From: Micractinium sp. NFX-FRZ
Taxonomy: Eukaryota; Chlorophyta; Trebouxiophyceae; Chlorellales; Chlorellaceae
Assembly (NCBI GenBank): GCA_029339195.1
Contig: JAPTJF010000188.1
Span: forward strand, 45,856 to 109,855
Reading direction: 5' to 3'
DNA length: 64,000 bases
The stretch's first letter is position 1, and the number at the start of each line of letters is the position of its first letter. The translations under genes and the position numbers were made by a program. A model generated the notes under the pieces. The model was not told the origin of the DNA. It worked only from the letters and a program-made list of their open reading frames with translations, and made no database searches. Positions 33,440 through 44,144 of the stretch are shown here, piece by piece.

Positions 33440-36400
33440 TCACACCCCCTCCACCGTCTCCGTCTTGACCTGCCGCTCCACAATTGCCTGCGCCTGCGCC
33501 ACCGCATCCGCCATGTGCACGTGGATGGCCGCCCGCCCGATCTTGCGGTCCAGGTTGGCCCGCTTCAGGGCGAGCAGCACGAGCTGGGAGGGGTTGCCCA
33601 GCACCAGGCGCACGCCGTCCTGCGCCAGCTCATCAACCAGGTCGTCCAAAAAGTGGATGCCCGTGGCGTCCACGTCTGCAGGGGTGAGGAAGCAAGAGGA
33701 GCTAGGGATGAGAGAATGTGTGGCAGGCAAGGACAGGTTCTCTCGCTGCCCGTCCTTGGCATAAGATTGCCGCTACCCGCACGGGGTCCCCGGTCTGATC
33801 CTGGGAGCACAGCCACTCTTTCACCCAATCCATCCACACTGCTGGTAACATGTGACAGCTCACTCACCGGTGACGGGGGCGAGGTCGAGCACCACCACCC
33901 GCACGGGGTCGCCAGTCTTGTCCCCCACCGCGCGCCGCTGGTCAATCGCCTTGCTCACATACTCGCGCACACCCTGCACCAGAGGATGGTCACACATGGC
34001 GGCAGGTGAGCATGTGCAGCATGACTGGCCGGCGGGCAGAGTGCTGCTGGCAAGCGCTGGCTTGCAGGCCAGGCCGCCATGCTGCGCGCATGCTGCACCA
34101 TGCCGTCCACCAGGCCCACGCCCAGCAGCGCGCCCTCGCCCCGCCCACCTCGATGTTTGCGAACCACAGCGGCGCGTCCACGCGCAGCAGCAGGATGCCG
34201 GGGGTGCTCTCGGCCTCGGGGTACATCACCACACTCCTGCGTGCGAGGGAAGGCAGTTGCAGGGGGGCAGCGGGGGGTCAGCTGGGGGTGTGCTGGGGGC
34301 AGCCGGAGGGGGGTGCAGAAGGAGCTCTCCCTCCGCTGCGGGGGTGCACTCCCACACGCGTGCAGCAAAGGGAGACGGATGGCGCATCGCTTGGCCGGAC
34401 GCGCTGAATGCATGCAGCAGCATGGGATGGCGAGTTTAAGCGGCAGAGCGTGCAGCACAGCATGCAGCATAGCGTGGCGCAGCGTCTCACTCACCGGTAC
34501 ACTTGGGTGCCGGGCAGGCGGCCCAGCTGCGAGATGCGGGGGAAGGCGGTCTTGTAGACGACCAGCACCAGGGAGAGGCCCACGCCCACGCCGATGCCAA
34601 TCTCCACGCCCTGCAACCACAGCATGGAAGGGCAGCAGGTGAGCGGGGCATGCACTCCGCGGGCATGCATTCCACAGCAGGCAGGGGGTGATGGGCGGGG
34701 GCAACAAGGCTTCGCATGCTGCACGGTGTCAGCGCTGTGCGTGCCTCTGGCAGGGCTGGCGTGACCATGTTGGGCGCTCCCCCGTTCACTCACCGCGAAC
34801 AGGACGGTGATGCAGGATGCCACCCAGACCAGCCAGTCCAGCTTGTTGATGCGCCACAGGTACAGGAACTCGGGCCTGGAGCATAAACAAAGGGGGTGGA
34901 TGGGACGGGTCAGCTGGGTGGGAGCAGCGGGTGCACTCTTGGTTTTAGACTTTTAGATCAGAGAGGAGCACGCTCAAGGTTCAACTGGCATTCATGGTTG
35001 GCCCCTGCCCACCCCCACCCCCAGCAACACTGCTGCCTGCCACTGCTCACCAGTCGAACAGCTGCAGCACGCCCACAATGATGATCGCCCCCTGCACATT
35101 CTGGCTCATGTTCTTAAATACCGGGGTGATCCACAGCTGCGCGCAGGGAGGGGAGCCAAGGAGGTTGGGGGTGAGGAGTGAGGGTGAGGCGTAACGACAC
35201 AAGGAGCGAGGCGAGAGGGCTGCATGCACCCCCTGGTGAGAGGCCCAGGAGCATGCCCCTGCCCCAAATCTTTGGTGCTGCCAGCCCCAGTGCCGGCTCA
35301 CAATGGTGATGAGGATGGTGAGGCCGGTGGACAGGTTGGCCAGGGGGGTCTTGGCTCTGCGGGCAGGGAGAGGAAGGGAGGGGGGGGGCGGGGGGGATGT
35401 GAGCAGGGGCGAGGCGGGAAGTGGCGGGAGGCACTGGCGGCAGCACAGTGCCCAGGCAAGGCCAGGCAGGCAGGGCAGCGCTACATGCACAGGCGGCACA
35501 GCGCGCACGGCACAGCGTGCACCACAGGCGGCCGCCGCTGAGCCCTTTAGAAGCTCAGCCCACATATGAGTTGTTCAGGGTTGAGGTGTTCAGGGTTAGG
35601 CACAGATAGGGTGGGCGGGGGCTCACCCCACGGAGTTGTTGACGGCGGAGCGGGAGAAGGAGCCGGTGGTGGTGTAGCAGTTGAACATGGCGCCGGCGAT
35701 GTTGGCAATGCCCAGGCCGCGCAGCTCCTGGGTGTAGTTCAGGCGGTACCTGCGGTACCACGGGGGGGACAGGGAAGGGGGCATGCTGGTGAGAGGGCGG
35801 GATCATGGGCTGCTGACCTGCGCAACCCATAGTGGGGCAACAAGCAGGGCAGGCAAGGGAGCCTAGGCATGGCCAGCACGGGAGCGCCGTGCTGCCGACT
35901 ACCTGAGCACAGCAACAGCGGCCCGGCTGCCGCCCCCGGTGCTGTGTCCTTGCCCTCCTGCCCAGCCACTCACTTGTTCACGCGGGCGAGCGCCTTGGCG
36001 ATGGAGATTGACTCGCAGATGTCGATGAGGCAGATGATGGCAGCCAGGGTGATCTGCTTGCCCACATTGATGAGGGGCAGCCACCAGCCGGCGGTGAAGT
36101 CGGGCAGGCCTGCGGGAGGGAGTCGAGGGGGCACGGGGAGGGGCACAGGGTGGGTGAGCGAAAGAGTTGTGGTGCTCTCAAGTTGGTGAACAGGTGGCTG
36201 TGACGTCGAGCAGGGGGAGGGGCAGGGGCAGGGATAGGCAGAGGACAGTTGGCGGCAAGGCAGAGCGTGAAGCACCTTCCCTCACCATCCACCCTCTGCA
36301 CCCCACACCCACCCACCCACCCTTGGGGATGTTGCCGATGGGCTTGATGAGCGGCTTGCCCTTGGAGTCAGGCTCGTACCACTTGAAGATGTTCATGAGG

Positions 36401-38781
36401 GCGATGGAGACGACGCAGACGGTGAGGGGGCCCAGGGCCTTGAGGAACAGCATCTTCCTGCAGCGGGGGGCGGGGCGAGGCGGGTGGGCGCGAGAAAGAA
36501 GGGGGCAGGCTGAGCGGGGCGGTGGAGGCAGCAGAAGAGCAGGGGCAGTGCGCTTGCAAGTGACCCCTGCAGCTGCCAGTTGCTGCTGCACGCTACCACA
36601 GCCAGTACCGGGCGGCAGCTGATGTGTCAACCAGCGCAGCCCCCGCCCACAAACGAGACGCGCATAGCCCGCCCCCCCCCCTCACTTGTAATTGCGGGAG
36701 AGGTACTGGAAGGCGAGGAGCAGGAAGATGAAGGCCATGCCCATGCAGAACCTGCGATGGGCAGCATGGGCGGGAGGGTGCGCGAGAGTAGCGTGTGAGG
36801 GAGGGCGGCCACGGAAGCGCTGCCAGCGCAGCCTTGCTTGCATCCAAGTCACCGGTGCCCTGTCCCCGCAGCAGCAGGCATGCCTGCAACACAACGCTCC
36901 TCCCTGCTCCACACCCCAACAGCGGCCGCACTCACTCTCGCCATTGGAACTTGGAGATGGCGTCAAAGATGTTGGTCAGGTTGTCTTGCAGCGTGTCGGA
37001 CCGGGGCAGCTTCAGGCCCAGGATGTACTTGACCTGCGGGGGGGCGGCATGTTGTTGGGAGGGGGTGAGTGTGTGCATGCGTGTGCCGAGGCCAGAAAAG
37101 GAGGGGCTGCAGGCAGCGCCCCGTCCCCAACCTCCGTCCACCTCGCTAAGCCTGCTCCCAGTTCATACCACCTCACAACGCCTGCTCCCGGCCCATGGCC
37201 AGCTGCTCCAGGGCCTCACCTGGCTCATGGCGATGATGACGGATGCGCCCGTCATGAAGCCACTAATGACGGCGGAGGACAGGAAGTTGGTGAGCCAGCC
37301 CATGCGGAAGACGCCCACCGCGGTGTAGAAGCAGCCGGCGATGAAGGCCACCTGCGGTGGCACAGAGTGGGGGTGGGGAGGGAGGAGGAGGGGAGGGCGG
37401 TGAGGTGGGCGCTGACGCCTGCTGCCTGGCGGGCCGGGCGTCGGGTGCACGTGGCATGCTTGCTTGGGCTGGACTGCTCTGGGTCGCCGGCATCGCGCAG
37501 CCACCCCCGCCCTTTCCTGCCTCCAACCCGCCCTTCATCCCAGCCTCTTACACACCTGGATGGCAGCGTGGTTGATGGTGTCCTGCAGCGCCGGGTCCTC
37601 GGGGTTGTTGGGATCCTCGTTGGCGCCCAAAAAGTTCTCCAGACCGTTGCCCAGGATGATGGAGGTCACCGCCACGGGGCCCACCACCTGCACACCGGGC
37701 ATGGTAGGAAGGGGCTGCTTTGTTACGAAATTGTTTCGAGGGGCGCCAGGGGCAGGGTGCACAGCAGGCAGCGGGGCGGAGGCAAGGGCAGGGCGGGCGC
37801 ATGTGCAGCAGCTGAGCTGGCGGACGGGCAGGGGGGCGGGGGGCGCACCAGCTGGCGGGAGGAGCCGAAGAGGGCGTAGACGATGCAGGGGACAAAGGCG
37901 CCTGCGGGGGGGCAATCGGTGGGAAGTCAGGACAGGAGGGGAGGGGGGGAGCAGGTTGATGGCAGGGCTGCATCCGTCTGCAGGCATTGCCGCCCAGCTG
38001 CCTCCATAAGACATGCCTTGCCAGGACCCCACCTTCCCTCCCCCGGCTCCCAGTGTGACCCTGCCTCACCGTAGAGGCCAAAGGCGTAGGGCAGGCCCGC
38101 CAGGTTGGCGTATGACATGCCCTGCGGGATGACCATGGCGGCGGTGGACATGCCGGCGACAATGTCCCACAGCAGCCACTGCGCCACAGGTTATTGGGAG
38201 GGTGGGGCGGAGGGGGAGGGGAGGGGGTGAGCACATGGCATCGATGAGTGCCGCGGCGCAGGGGGGTGTGGCGCAAGCGCGGCCTGAGCAAGCGCGGATG
38301 CAGGGGGTAAGCAGGGTGGTGCAGGCCCCCTTGCACAGCCCAGGGGGCAGGGTGGGCAGGCTGACCTCGCGCCACTTGTATGTGCGGATCCAGCCGAAGA
38401 TGGGGACATAGAAGGCCAGCCAGGTGTACCAGGTCCACCCCTCGGTCTCCTTGGACCACCTGCGTGACAAAGGGTGGCAGCAGGGGGCAGGTGAGGGGGA
38501 ACACAAGCGGTGGTGGTGGTTGCCTGAATAGGTGCACGACGTGTGGTGGGGGGCGGCCTGCACACTGTTTGCAAGCACGCATGCATACGCATGCCACCCC
38601 CGCCGCGCACCCCAGCCGTCCCCCCGCCCACTCACTCTTGGCGCTGCGTGCTGATGAGGTGGCGTGCCTCCTCCACGAGGTTGCGGTCATACACGTCAGG
38701 CAGGGGCAGGCGGCTGTCGCCCTCGGGCAGGGAGTCGCCAGAGGTGGAGCCGCCGAGCGGGGAGCCGCTGGCCACCTTCAT
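33440..38781 (-). CDS. SulP family (SULTR-type) sulfate transporter with C-terminal STAS domain
   Basis: Predicted proton-coupled sulfate permease of the plasma or an internal membrane. Eighteen exons close in frame to 664 residues: 38781-38636, 38459-38366, 38178-38070, 37901-37849, 37687-37556, 37351-37220, 37033-36936, 36751-36686, 36457-36321, 36109-35974, 35749-35627, 35356-35302, 35136-35051, 34875-34794, 34610-34495, 34236-34149, 33973-33868, 33675-33440. The family signature is clear in [20 protein letters not shown], and [25 protein letters not shown] and [14 protein letters not shown] [12 protein letters not shown] follow. About ten to twelve hydrophobic segments precede the STAS domain ([20 protein letters not shown] onward). 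The usual DTSG of plant STAS domains reads DATG. The start chosen is MKVASGS; an in-frame ATG 90 bases upstream (38871) would add 30 residues. Confidence 0.93.
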
Positions 38782-39159
38782 GGCGGCGGCGGGCGGGTTG
38801 GTTGTCTGTAGACACTGACAGAGTCCGCCCCGGTGCTCACCCTGTAGGGGCCGAGAGCGCGCGGAGGCCAACTACTTTAAGGCTGTTTGTGGGAAGGAAA
38901 AATGGGGACGGCCCGGTTGCACGAGGACGCCCACCAACCTGGGAGCGCGCGGGCGGAGCGCCAAGAGTTGCGAATGTGAGAGAGTATGCCTTCAACACAG
39001 AGAATGATGGCCTATAATGATGCGATGGAGATCATCTGCTGGGACATCAGCTGGCATGGCAAATGCCAGCACTTGTGCCAGCGGCACTTGTTGAGGGCGA
39101 ACCAAGTTCTCCCGTGGTATCATACCCATCCCTTTCAAGCCTCTCAAGCACTTGCCAAG
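38782..39159. other. Divergent promoter region between the sulfate transporter and the first tetraspan gene
   Basis: 378 bases separate the two start codons. No sulfur-response element or TATA box could be assigned by eye. Both genes must be driven from here or from overlapping leaders. Confidence 0.45.
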
Positions 39160-40743
39160 ATGCCCCGCGTGTGCTACGTTGTTGGCGGCCTGGTGGCCCT
39201 TCAGGCAAGTCGCAGTCACACACAAAGCGCTCTACAGCGCACAGATTCAGCATCTGCCAAAGGCCGCCTACTGGGGGCGACCTCCCTTGAGCAACACAGA
39301 GCCGCCGCTGTTGCGCAGCTGCCGCCGTTGCACCTCCCGCCTGCGCCGCCTTGCACCGACTTCTCACGCCCCCACCTCCTCCCCCACCCGTTTGCAGATC
39401 CTCTTTGCGGTCGTGGTGCCGGCAGTGACGAGCACAGTGCTGGATCAGGTTAGCTGGGCCGACGGGAGGGCTCGTGTTGGGCAGCGCCCTGTGCCCCCGC
39501 ATACACTGGCGCAACGCCGGTGGATCTCTGTCTGTGTTGAGTGCCTGGATCAACATGCCCCGCTTGCGGCGGGCTGTCTCAACACCCCTACCCCCTCCCC
39601 CCCCCTCCCCCTGCCACAACAGTCGAATGGAGACTGCTACCTGAACCTGGTCCCGGGGCGCGTCTGCGAGTGAGTGCGGCACGGCACAACACGGCAGCAA
39701 GGCGTCTGTGCGACTGTGCCACATGCTGGCGCCAACCTGCCTCGCTAGCACAGCTGTCTTAGCTACCCCCGCCCTCCTTCGCCTGCGTCCCTCCCACCCC
39801 GCCCCCGTCCCTTTCCACCCACCCCGCTCCCCTGCCCTGCAGCTTTGCCTATGTCACTTCCGGCTTCTCCCTCTTCTTCTCCCTGCTGCTCTCCGTGGGC
39901 GTCTACCTGGCGGCGCGCGACGGCGTGGCCGGCTTCATGGTCCCCATCTGGGGCTCCCTCTCCTTCTTTGCCAGCTTCTGGTGGATGGTGGCCTCCATCA
40001 CCTTCATGCAGCGCGCAAAGCAGGCGTCCGACAAGGGCCTGCCCTCCGAGTCGGCGCGCAACGCTGTGGTCGCGCTGAGCTGGCTCGAGTTTGCCCTCTT
40101 CCTGCTGTCCGGAGCGGCCGTCATCTACGACCGGTGGGTTGAGCTTTTTGCAGCAAGCTGCTTCATTTCAGTTGGAATTGAGAGGCGGCCCCGCGGTGGC
40201 TGCGTGCATGCCCTCGGCTCAGCTGCCGGGCTCTTCCGGCTGGCGTGCGCCCGGTGCAGCGCCCGCCCCTGGCCGCCAGCCACCTGTCCCTGCTGTACCG
40301 CCAGTACCGCCTTGAGAACCGCCCACGCCGCCTTGACACGCTGCGCCTGCACCCACCTGCCTGCCACCTGTACCGCAGGGTGCTGTACCGCCAGTACCGC
40401 CTGAAGAAGGACAAGACGCGGTCCGTGCTGGACCTGGAGCAGGCAGCAGAGTTCAAGCAGCAGTGAGTAATGATAGTTCATTGTACTGTTGTTGGCAAGG
40501 GAGGGGGAGCCCTGCTGCCGGGCTGCCAGAGGGCTGCGGGCAGCGCAGTTCGCGGGGCAGCGAGTGGGGCGGGTGGGTGGGTGGGTGCTCCACCTGCCGG
40601 CACCAGCTGGGGCCTACACCTTCGGTGCCCCCTCCATGCACACCCCGTGCATGCACACCTCTTTACTAACTCCCACTGGAACGCTGCCCCTGCGCTGCAG
40701 GTATGTGCACACCCAGGCCCTGGGAGCCACCCCCGTGGCGTGA
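39160..40743 (+). CDS. Four-helix membrane protein, MARVEL-like architecture (tandem copy 1)
   Basis: Function unknown. Six exons close in frame to 186 residues: 39160-39204, 39398-39448, 39623-39669, 39843-40133, 40379-40462, 40701-40743. Four hydrophobic helices are visible: ILFAVVVPAV, FAYVTSGFSLFFSLLLSVGV, an aromatic-rich segment with FFASFWWMVASITF, and VVALSWLEFALFLLSGAAV. A short loop with two cysteines (CYLNLVPGRVC) joins helices 1 and 2, and the tail is basic. This topology resembles MARVEL/CASP-like proteins but no family motif is decisive. The first intron begins GCAAGT. In-frame ATGs further upstream in exon 1 (from 38998) could extend the N-terminus. The next gene downstream is a paralogue. 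Confidence 0.7.
40280..40320 (+). repeat. Intronic echo of the 5' edge of tetraspan-1 exon 5
   Basis: A stretch reading LYRQYRLENR copies the exon start at 40379 (VLYRQYRLKK) about 95 bases upstream of the genuine acceptor. Confidence 0.8.
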
Positions 40744-41932
40744 GCTGGCGGGCTGCATGCCAGGCCGGCAGGCAGGCCTGCTCGCCTCTGGCCCCATCCC
40801 ACCCCACCGGGCGACCTCACCCGACAAACTCAACGAAATCTTCTCGTTTTCAGACCAGTCCCGCTACATGTCGAAACCCCCCACTGTCAGCCGATGGAAG
40901 CGCAGGCGGTTCTTGCGCACCCCTCTTGAGCAGAAGCTGCGCCCTTCCCTCCTGGCCCCCTCAATCCCCCCTTTCCTGGCCCCCTCTGCCCTCTTTCATA
41001 GTTTCCGGACCCCTTGCTCCTGCACCCCGTTTGTTCATTGCCTCATCACCTGCGCCTCCCCGCTGCGCATGACAGACCGCCCGCATTCAATCACAGCTGT
41101 AGCCTTGGCCACGCGGCGCGCCTATGTGAATCATGCGCACGGATCGAATCTTTCAAGGGGTGGAAATGTGTGGATGAGCGCTGGCGCTCGACGCACTCAG
41201 TCTCTGCATGCCTGCAGCTGCTGCTGCCTTGCCATGTGGCGGCAGCCCGGGCTGCGGAGAAGGGCAGCGGTGCCGCCTACGGAAGGGCTGGTCCGGCCCC
41301 TCCTTTCCTGCCCCTCTATTCAGCATGCTGTCGTGTTCCCTCAGCACTTGATGCAGGCATTGTTGTGCTCGCCCCTTTCTTGTGCTGCATGGGCTGTTCC
41401 TCTGGCAAATTTGCTGCTTCTGGCGCACCACTCCGTGCCAGGTGCGCACACTGCGTCTCAGTACCGCCACGTGCGCACACTGAACGCCGCCTCACCACAG
41501 CTGCCCCAGCACTGCGGCCTGTTGTTCTGCTATTTGCCTGCCACCAAGTCGTTTGCCAATACAGATCCAGTATGCACTTCGCTGTGCGTGAATACATGGG
41601 CGGGTGGGGGGAGGTTGCTGGGGCGGTTGGCGGTGGCGGCGCCGGTTGGGGCGATGGTGCCGGCGGCACAGCAGCCACCCTGGGCCTTCCAGGGCCTCGT
41701 GCGCGCACTGGCTTATTTCAAAAGCTTCAAAAACCGTAACATAGGGCTGCTGGGTTCAACTACCGACATTGTTCCCGGCTGCATGGGGTTGCCGTGCCAG
41801 CAAAGAGGGGCGCGAGGGACCCTCCTTGTTATGTTCGCTGTCCTTACCTCTTGGGCCCCAGGTGCATCTACAACTGCCCCAGACCCTCGCGCAACCCAGC
41901 AAGCCACTCTTTGTCCAAAAGTGGAGGATCCG
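40744..41932. other. Spacer between the two tetraspan genes
   Basis: About 1.2 kb holding the 3' UTR of copy 1 and the promoter of copy 2. An open frame of more than 400 codons crosses it (40703-42097) but shows no conserved motif outside the first exon of copy 2 and reflects GC-rich composition. No clear TGTAA was found here. Confidence 0.5.
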
Positions 41933-43196
41933 ATGGCGCGTCGCACCCTCACAGCCAGCCAGGGCCTGCGTGCCCTCATCGTGCTCCAGGTGAGGCATTT
42001 CAGGGCTGCTGGTAGCAGGCTATGCAGCGGGGAACTAAGATGCTTGCCCAGGAGATGGTTGTCCCCCGCGCCGTCGCCGCCGCCGCCACCCATCTAACAC
42101 GGCACTTTGTGCCCTCGGCCCTTCCACTTCAAATTTGCAGATTGTCTTCGCTGTCGTCATTCCCATCGTGACAAATGCCCGCCTGGACAAAGCTTCCTGC
42201 TACATGAACGTGTCTGGCAACATCTGCGAGTGAGTGCGCACACTGCCCGCCATCGCACGCTCCCTTTAAGCGCGAGCAGGCAGTGCGCTGTTCTCTGTGA
42301 ATAGACTGTCACTGGTGTTGCTAAACCCCCTGCACCTCTGCACACTGCTGCTGCTCTGCTGCCATCGGTGCTGGCGCACCCCGCCTGCCTCTCACCCTGC
42401 CGCCGCCTCCCCTGCCCCCCGTCCCCCTCCCCCTCCCCGCCCCCTGCAGCTTTGCCTATGCCACCTCAGGGTTCTCCCTCTTCTTCTCCCTGCTGCTGCT
42501 CACCGGCGCTGTGGCCACCCTCCGTGCCGCCCGGACCGCTCCGCTCGCCGCCTTCCTGCCCGCCGAGTGTGCTGGCCTCGCCGCCTTTGCCGCCTTTTGG
42601 TGGGTGGCTGCCGCCGTCACGTTCACGCAGCGCGGCAAGCAGGCGGCAGATGCAGGCCTCCCGGAGGGCTCGGCACGCAACGCGGTCATCGTTCTGTCAT
42701 GGTTTGAGGCTGCCCTCTTCACTCTAGCCACTGCGGCTGTGGCATACGACCGGTGAGCGGGGGTATGGTGGGCTGGGGTGGGGCAGCATGGGGCTGCGGC
42801 CTCATGTGTGTGCACACACCTTGCAGCTCTGAGCTGTGCTCTGTGTTCCGGCAGGCAGACAGGCGGCCGCGGCGTGCAGTGTGTTCCTGGCCAGCTGCCG
42901 GCGCTGCACCTGTGCCGCCTCACGCCCCTTCCCCTCAGCACCTCCCTCCCTCACTTCCCACCAACCCGCCCGCTGCTGCCCCCGGCTCTGCTGCCTGCAG
43001 GTTCCTGAGCTCCCGGCACGCCGCCAGCTCCAAGCTGTCTGCCCAGAAGCTGCTGGATTCTGAGAGCAGCGGCTCCCCTCGCTCAGTTCAGCGGCAGGAG
43101 CAGGGGCAGTTCAAGCAGGCCGCATTTGAGCTCTCGCCGGCCGGCGCCCACGGCACGCCCGCTGCTGCCGCCCCCGCGCTGGCCACGGCGGTGTAA
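41933..43196 (+). CDS. Four-helix membrane protein, MARVEL-like architecture (tandem copy 2)
   Basis: Paralogue of the preceding gene, function unknown. Four exons close in frame to 214 residues: 41933-41989, 42141-42229, 42450-42752, 43001-43196. Helix 1 IVFAVVIPIV, loop with CYMNVSGNIC, helix 2 FAYATSGFSLFFSLLLLTGA, helix 3 with AAFAAFWWVAAAVTF and helix 4 VIVLSWFEAALFTLATAAVA align one to one with copy 1, and splice positions match. Differences are informative: the copy 1 intron between helix 1 and the Cys loop is absent, the first intron uses GT rather than GC, and the Ser/Ala/Gln-rich C-terminal tail is longer and unrelated. Arrangement in tandem on the same strand indicates local duplication. 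Confidence 0.72.
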
Positions 43197-44144
43197 GGGC
43201 ACCCTGCCCTTCGGCCATCCCAGCTGGCGGCAGTACAGCTGGCGGCAAGAAGCACCCTGCCTGCGCACTGTGACCCTGCCAGGCCCGAACTCAAGCTTAG
43301 TTGCAGCATTCGTAAGCTCCTGCTGCCCCCCTGCCCAGCCAAACGAGTGCTGATGCCCATGTGTTGTTCCATTCGTCCCGCACAAGCCGGCAGCAGCGCT
43401 GCCATATGAACCCAAGCAAGCAGCCAGTGCCCTGCGCACCCTTTTTTCCCTCGCACAGTTTTTGCCCAGCTTTTTCAACCCCTGCCAACGCTGCCCCTTG
43501 CCTACCCGTACTCCAGTCTTACCCCTTTCCTTTTCCCGCCCCAAAAACATGGCAACCCATCTCAAAATAAATGCCTCCTGCTTGCCTCCCCCCGATTGCT
43601 CCTTTTGATGCGCTGTTGCCTCCATGGCACAGCCTTTTGCAAGGCTGTTCATTGCCCACGCTGTGCACTTGAGCGCGTCCCCACCCCACCTCCCACCCCA
43701 ACTACCCACACATGATGAAGTTGCACATTTTCTGCACATTGGCAGGCCTTCCCTTGGGACATAGACACCGGGCCGCTCGTACGCGCAGTGCACGCTTTGC
43801 TTACACGGTGATGCACACTGCTTTACAATCTCCCCCTCGCCTGTAAGCCCTCTTACACTTGAAGTTCAGCGTTAAAGGCACAATGAGCGCAGGCTTGGCT
43901 TATTGCAGGCCCCAGTGGCGCCCCCAGCCAGCGGCCCCTCGGCCCGCCTCAGCATGCCACAGCAGGCTGCTCTTGGCGTGACGCTCGCTGTCGCTCCCCT
44001 AGTCGCTGTGATTTCCCAGGCACCCAAACAGGGTTACCCCACTTCCGCCGGTCCACTGATCACGTCTCGTCTCGATCACGCCCTGGCCAGACCCCTCTCT
44101 AGGCTCACGGCACAGCGGCGCCGAACTGCAGCAGCAGGATCACG
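43197..44144. other. 3' UTR of tetraspan copy 2 and promoter of the proteasome gene
   Basis: No exon recognised. A TGTAA motif at 43842-43846 suggests a 3' UTR of about 650 bases. The remaining 300 bases lead into the proteasome beta5 ATG at 44145. Confidence 0.5.
43842..43846 (+). terminator. Putative poly(A) signal TGTAA of tetraspan copy 2
   Basis: Chlorophyte-type signal in the 3' region, followed by sequence with no further coding content. Confidence 0.5.

Noticed and set aside
36692..37879. 395-codon open frame on the + strand
   Set aside because: It runs antisense to several sulfate transporter exons that form a complete in-frame gene on the other strand.
40703..42097. Long open frame of 464 codons across the tetraspan spacer
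   Set aside because: Only its last part (first exon of copy 2) and a few bases of copy 1 match coding sequence; the middle has no conserved motif and open frames are common at this GC content.
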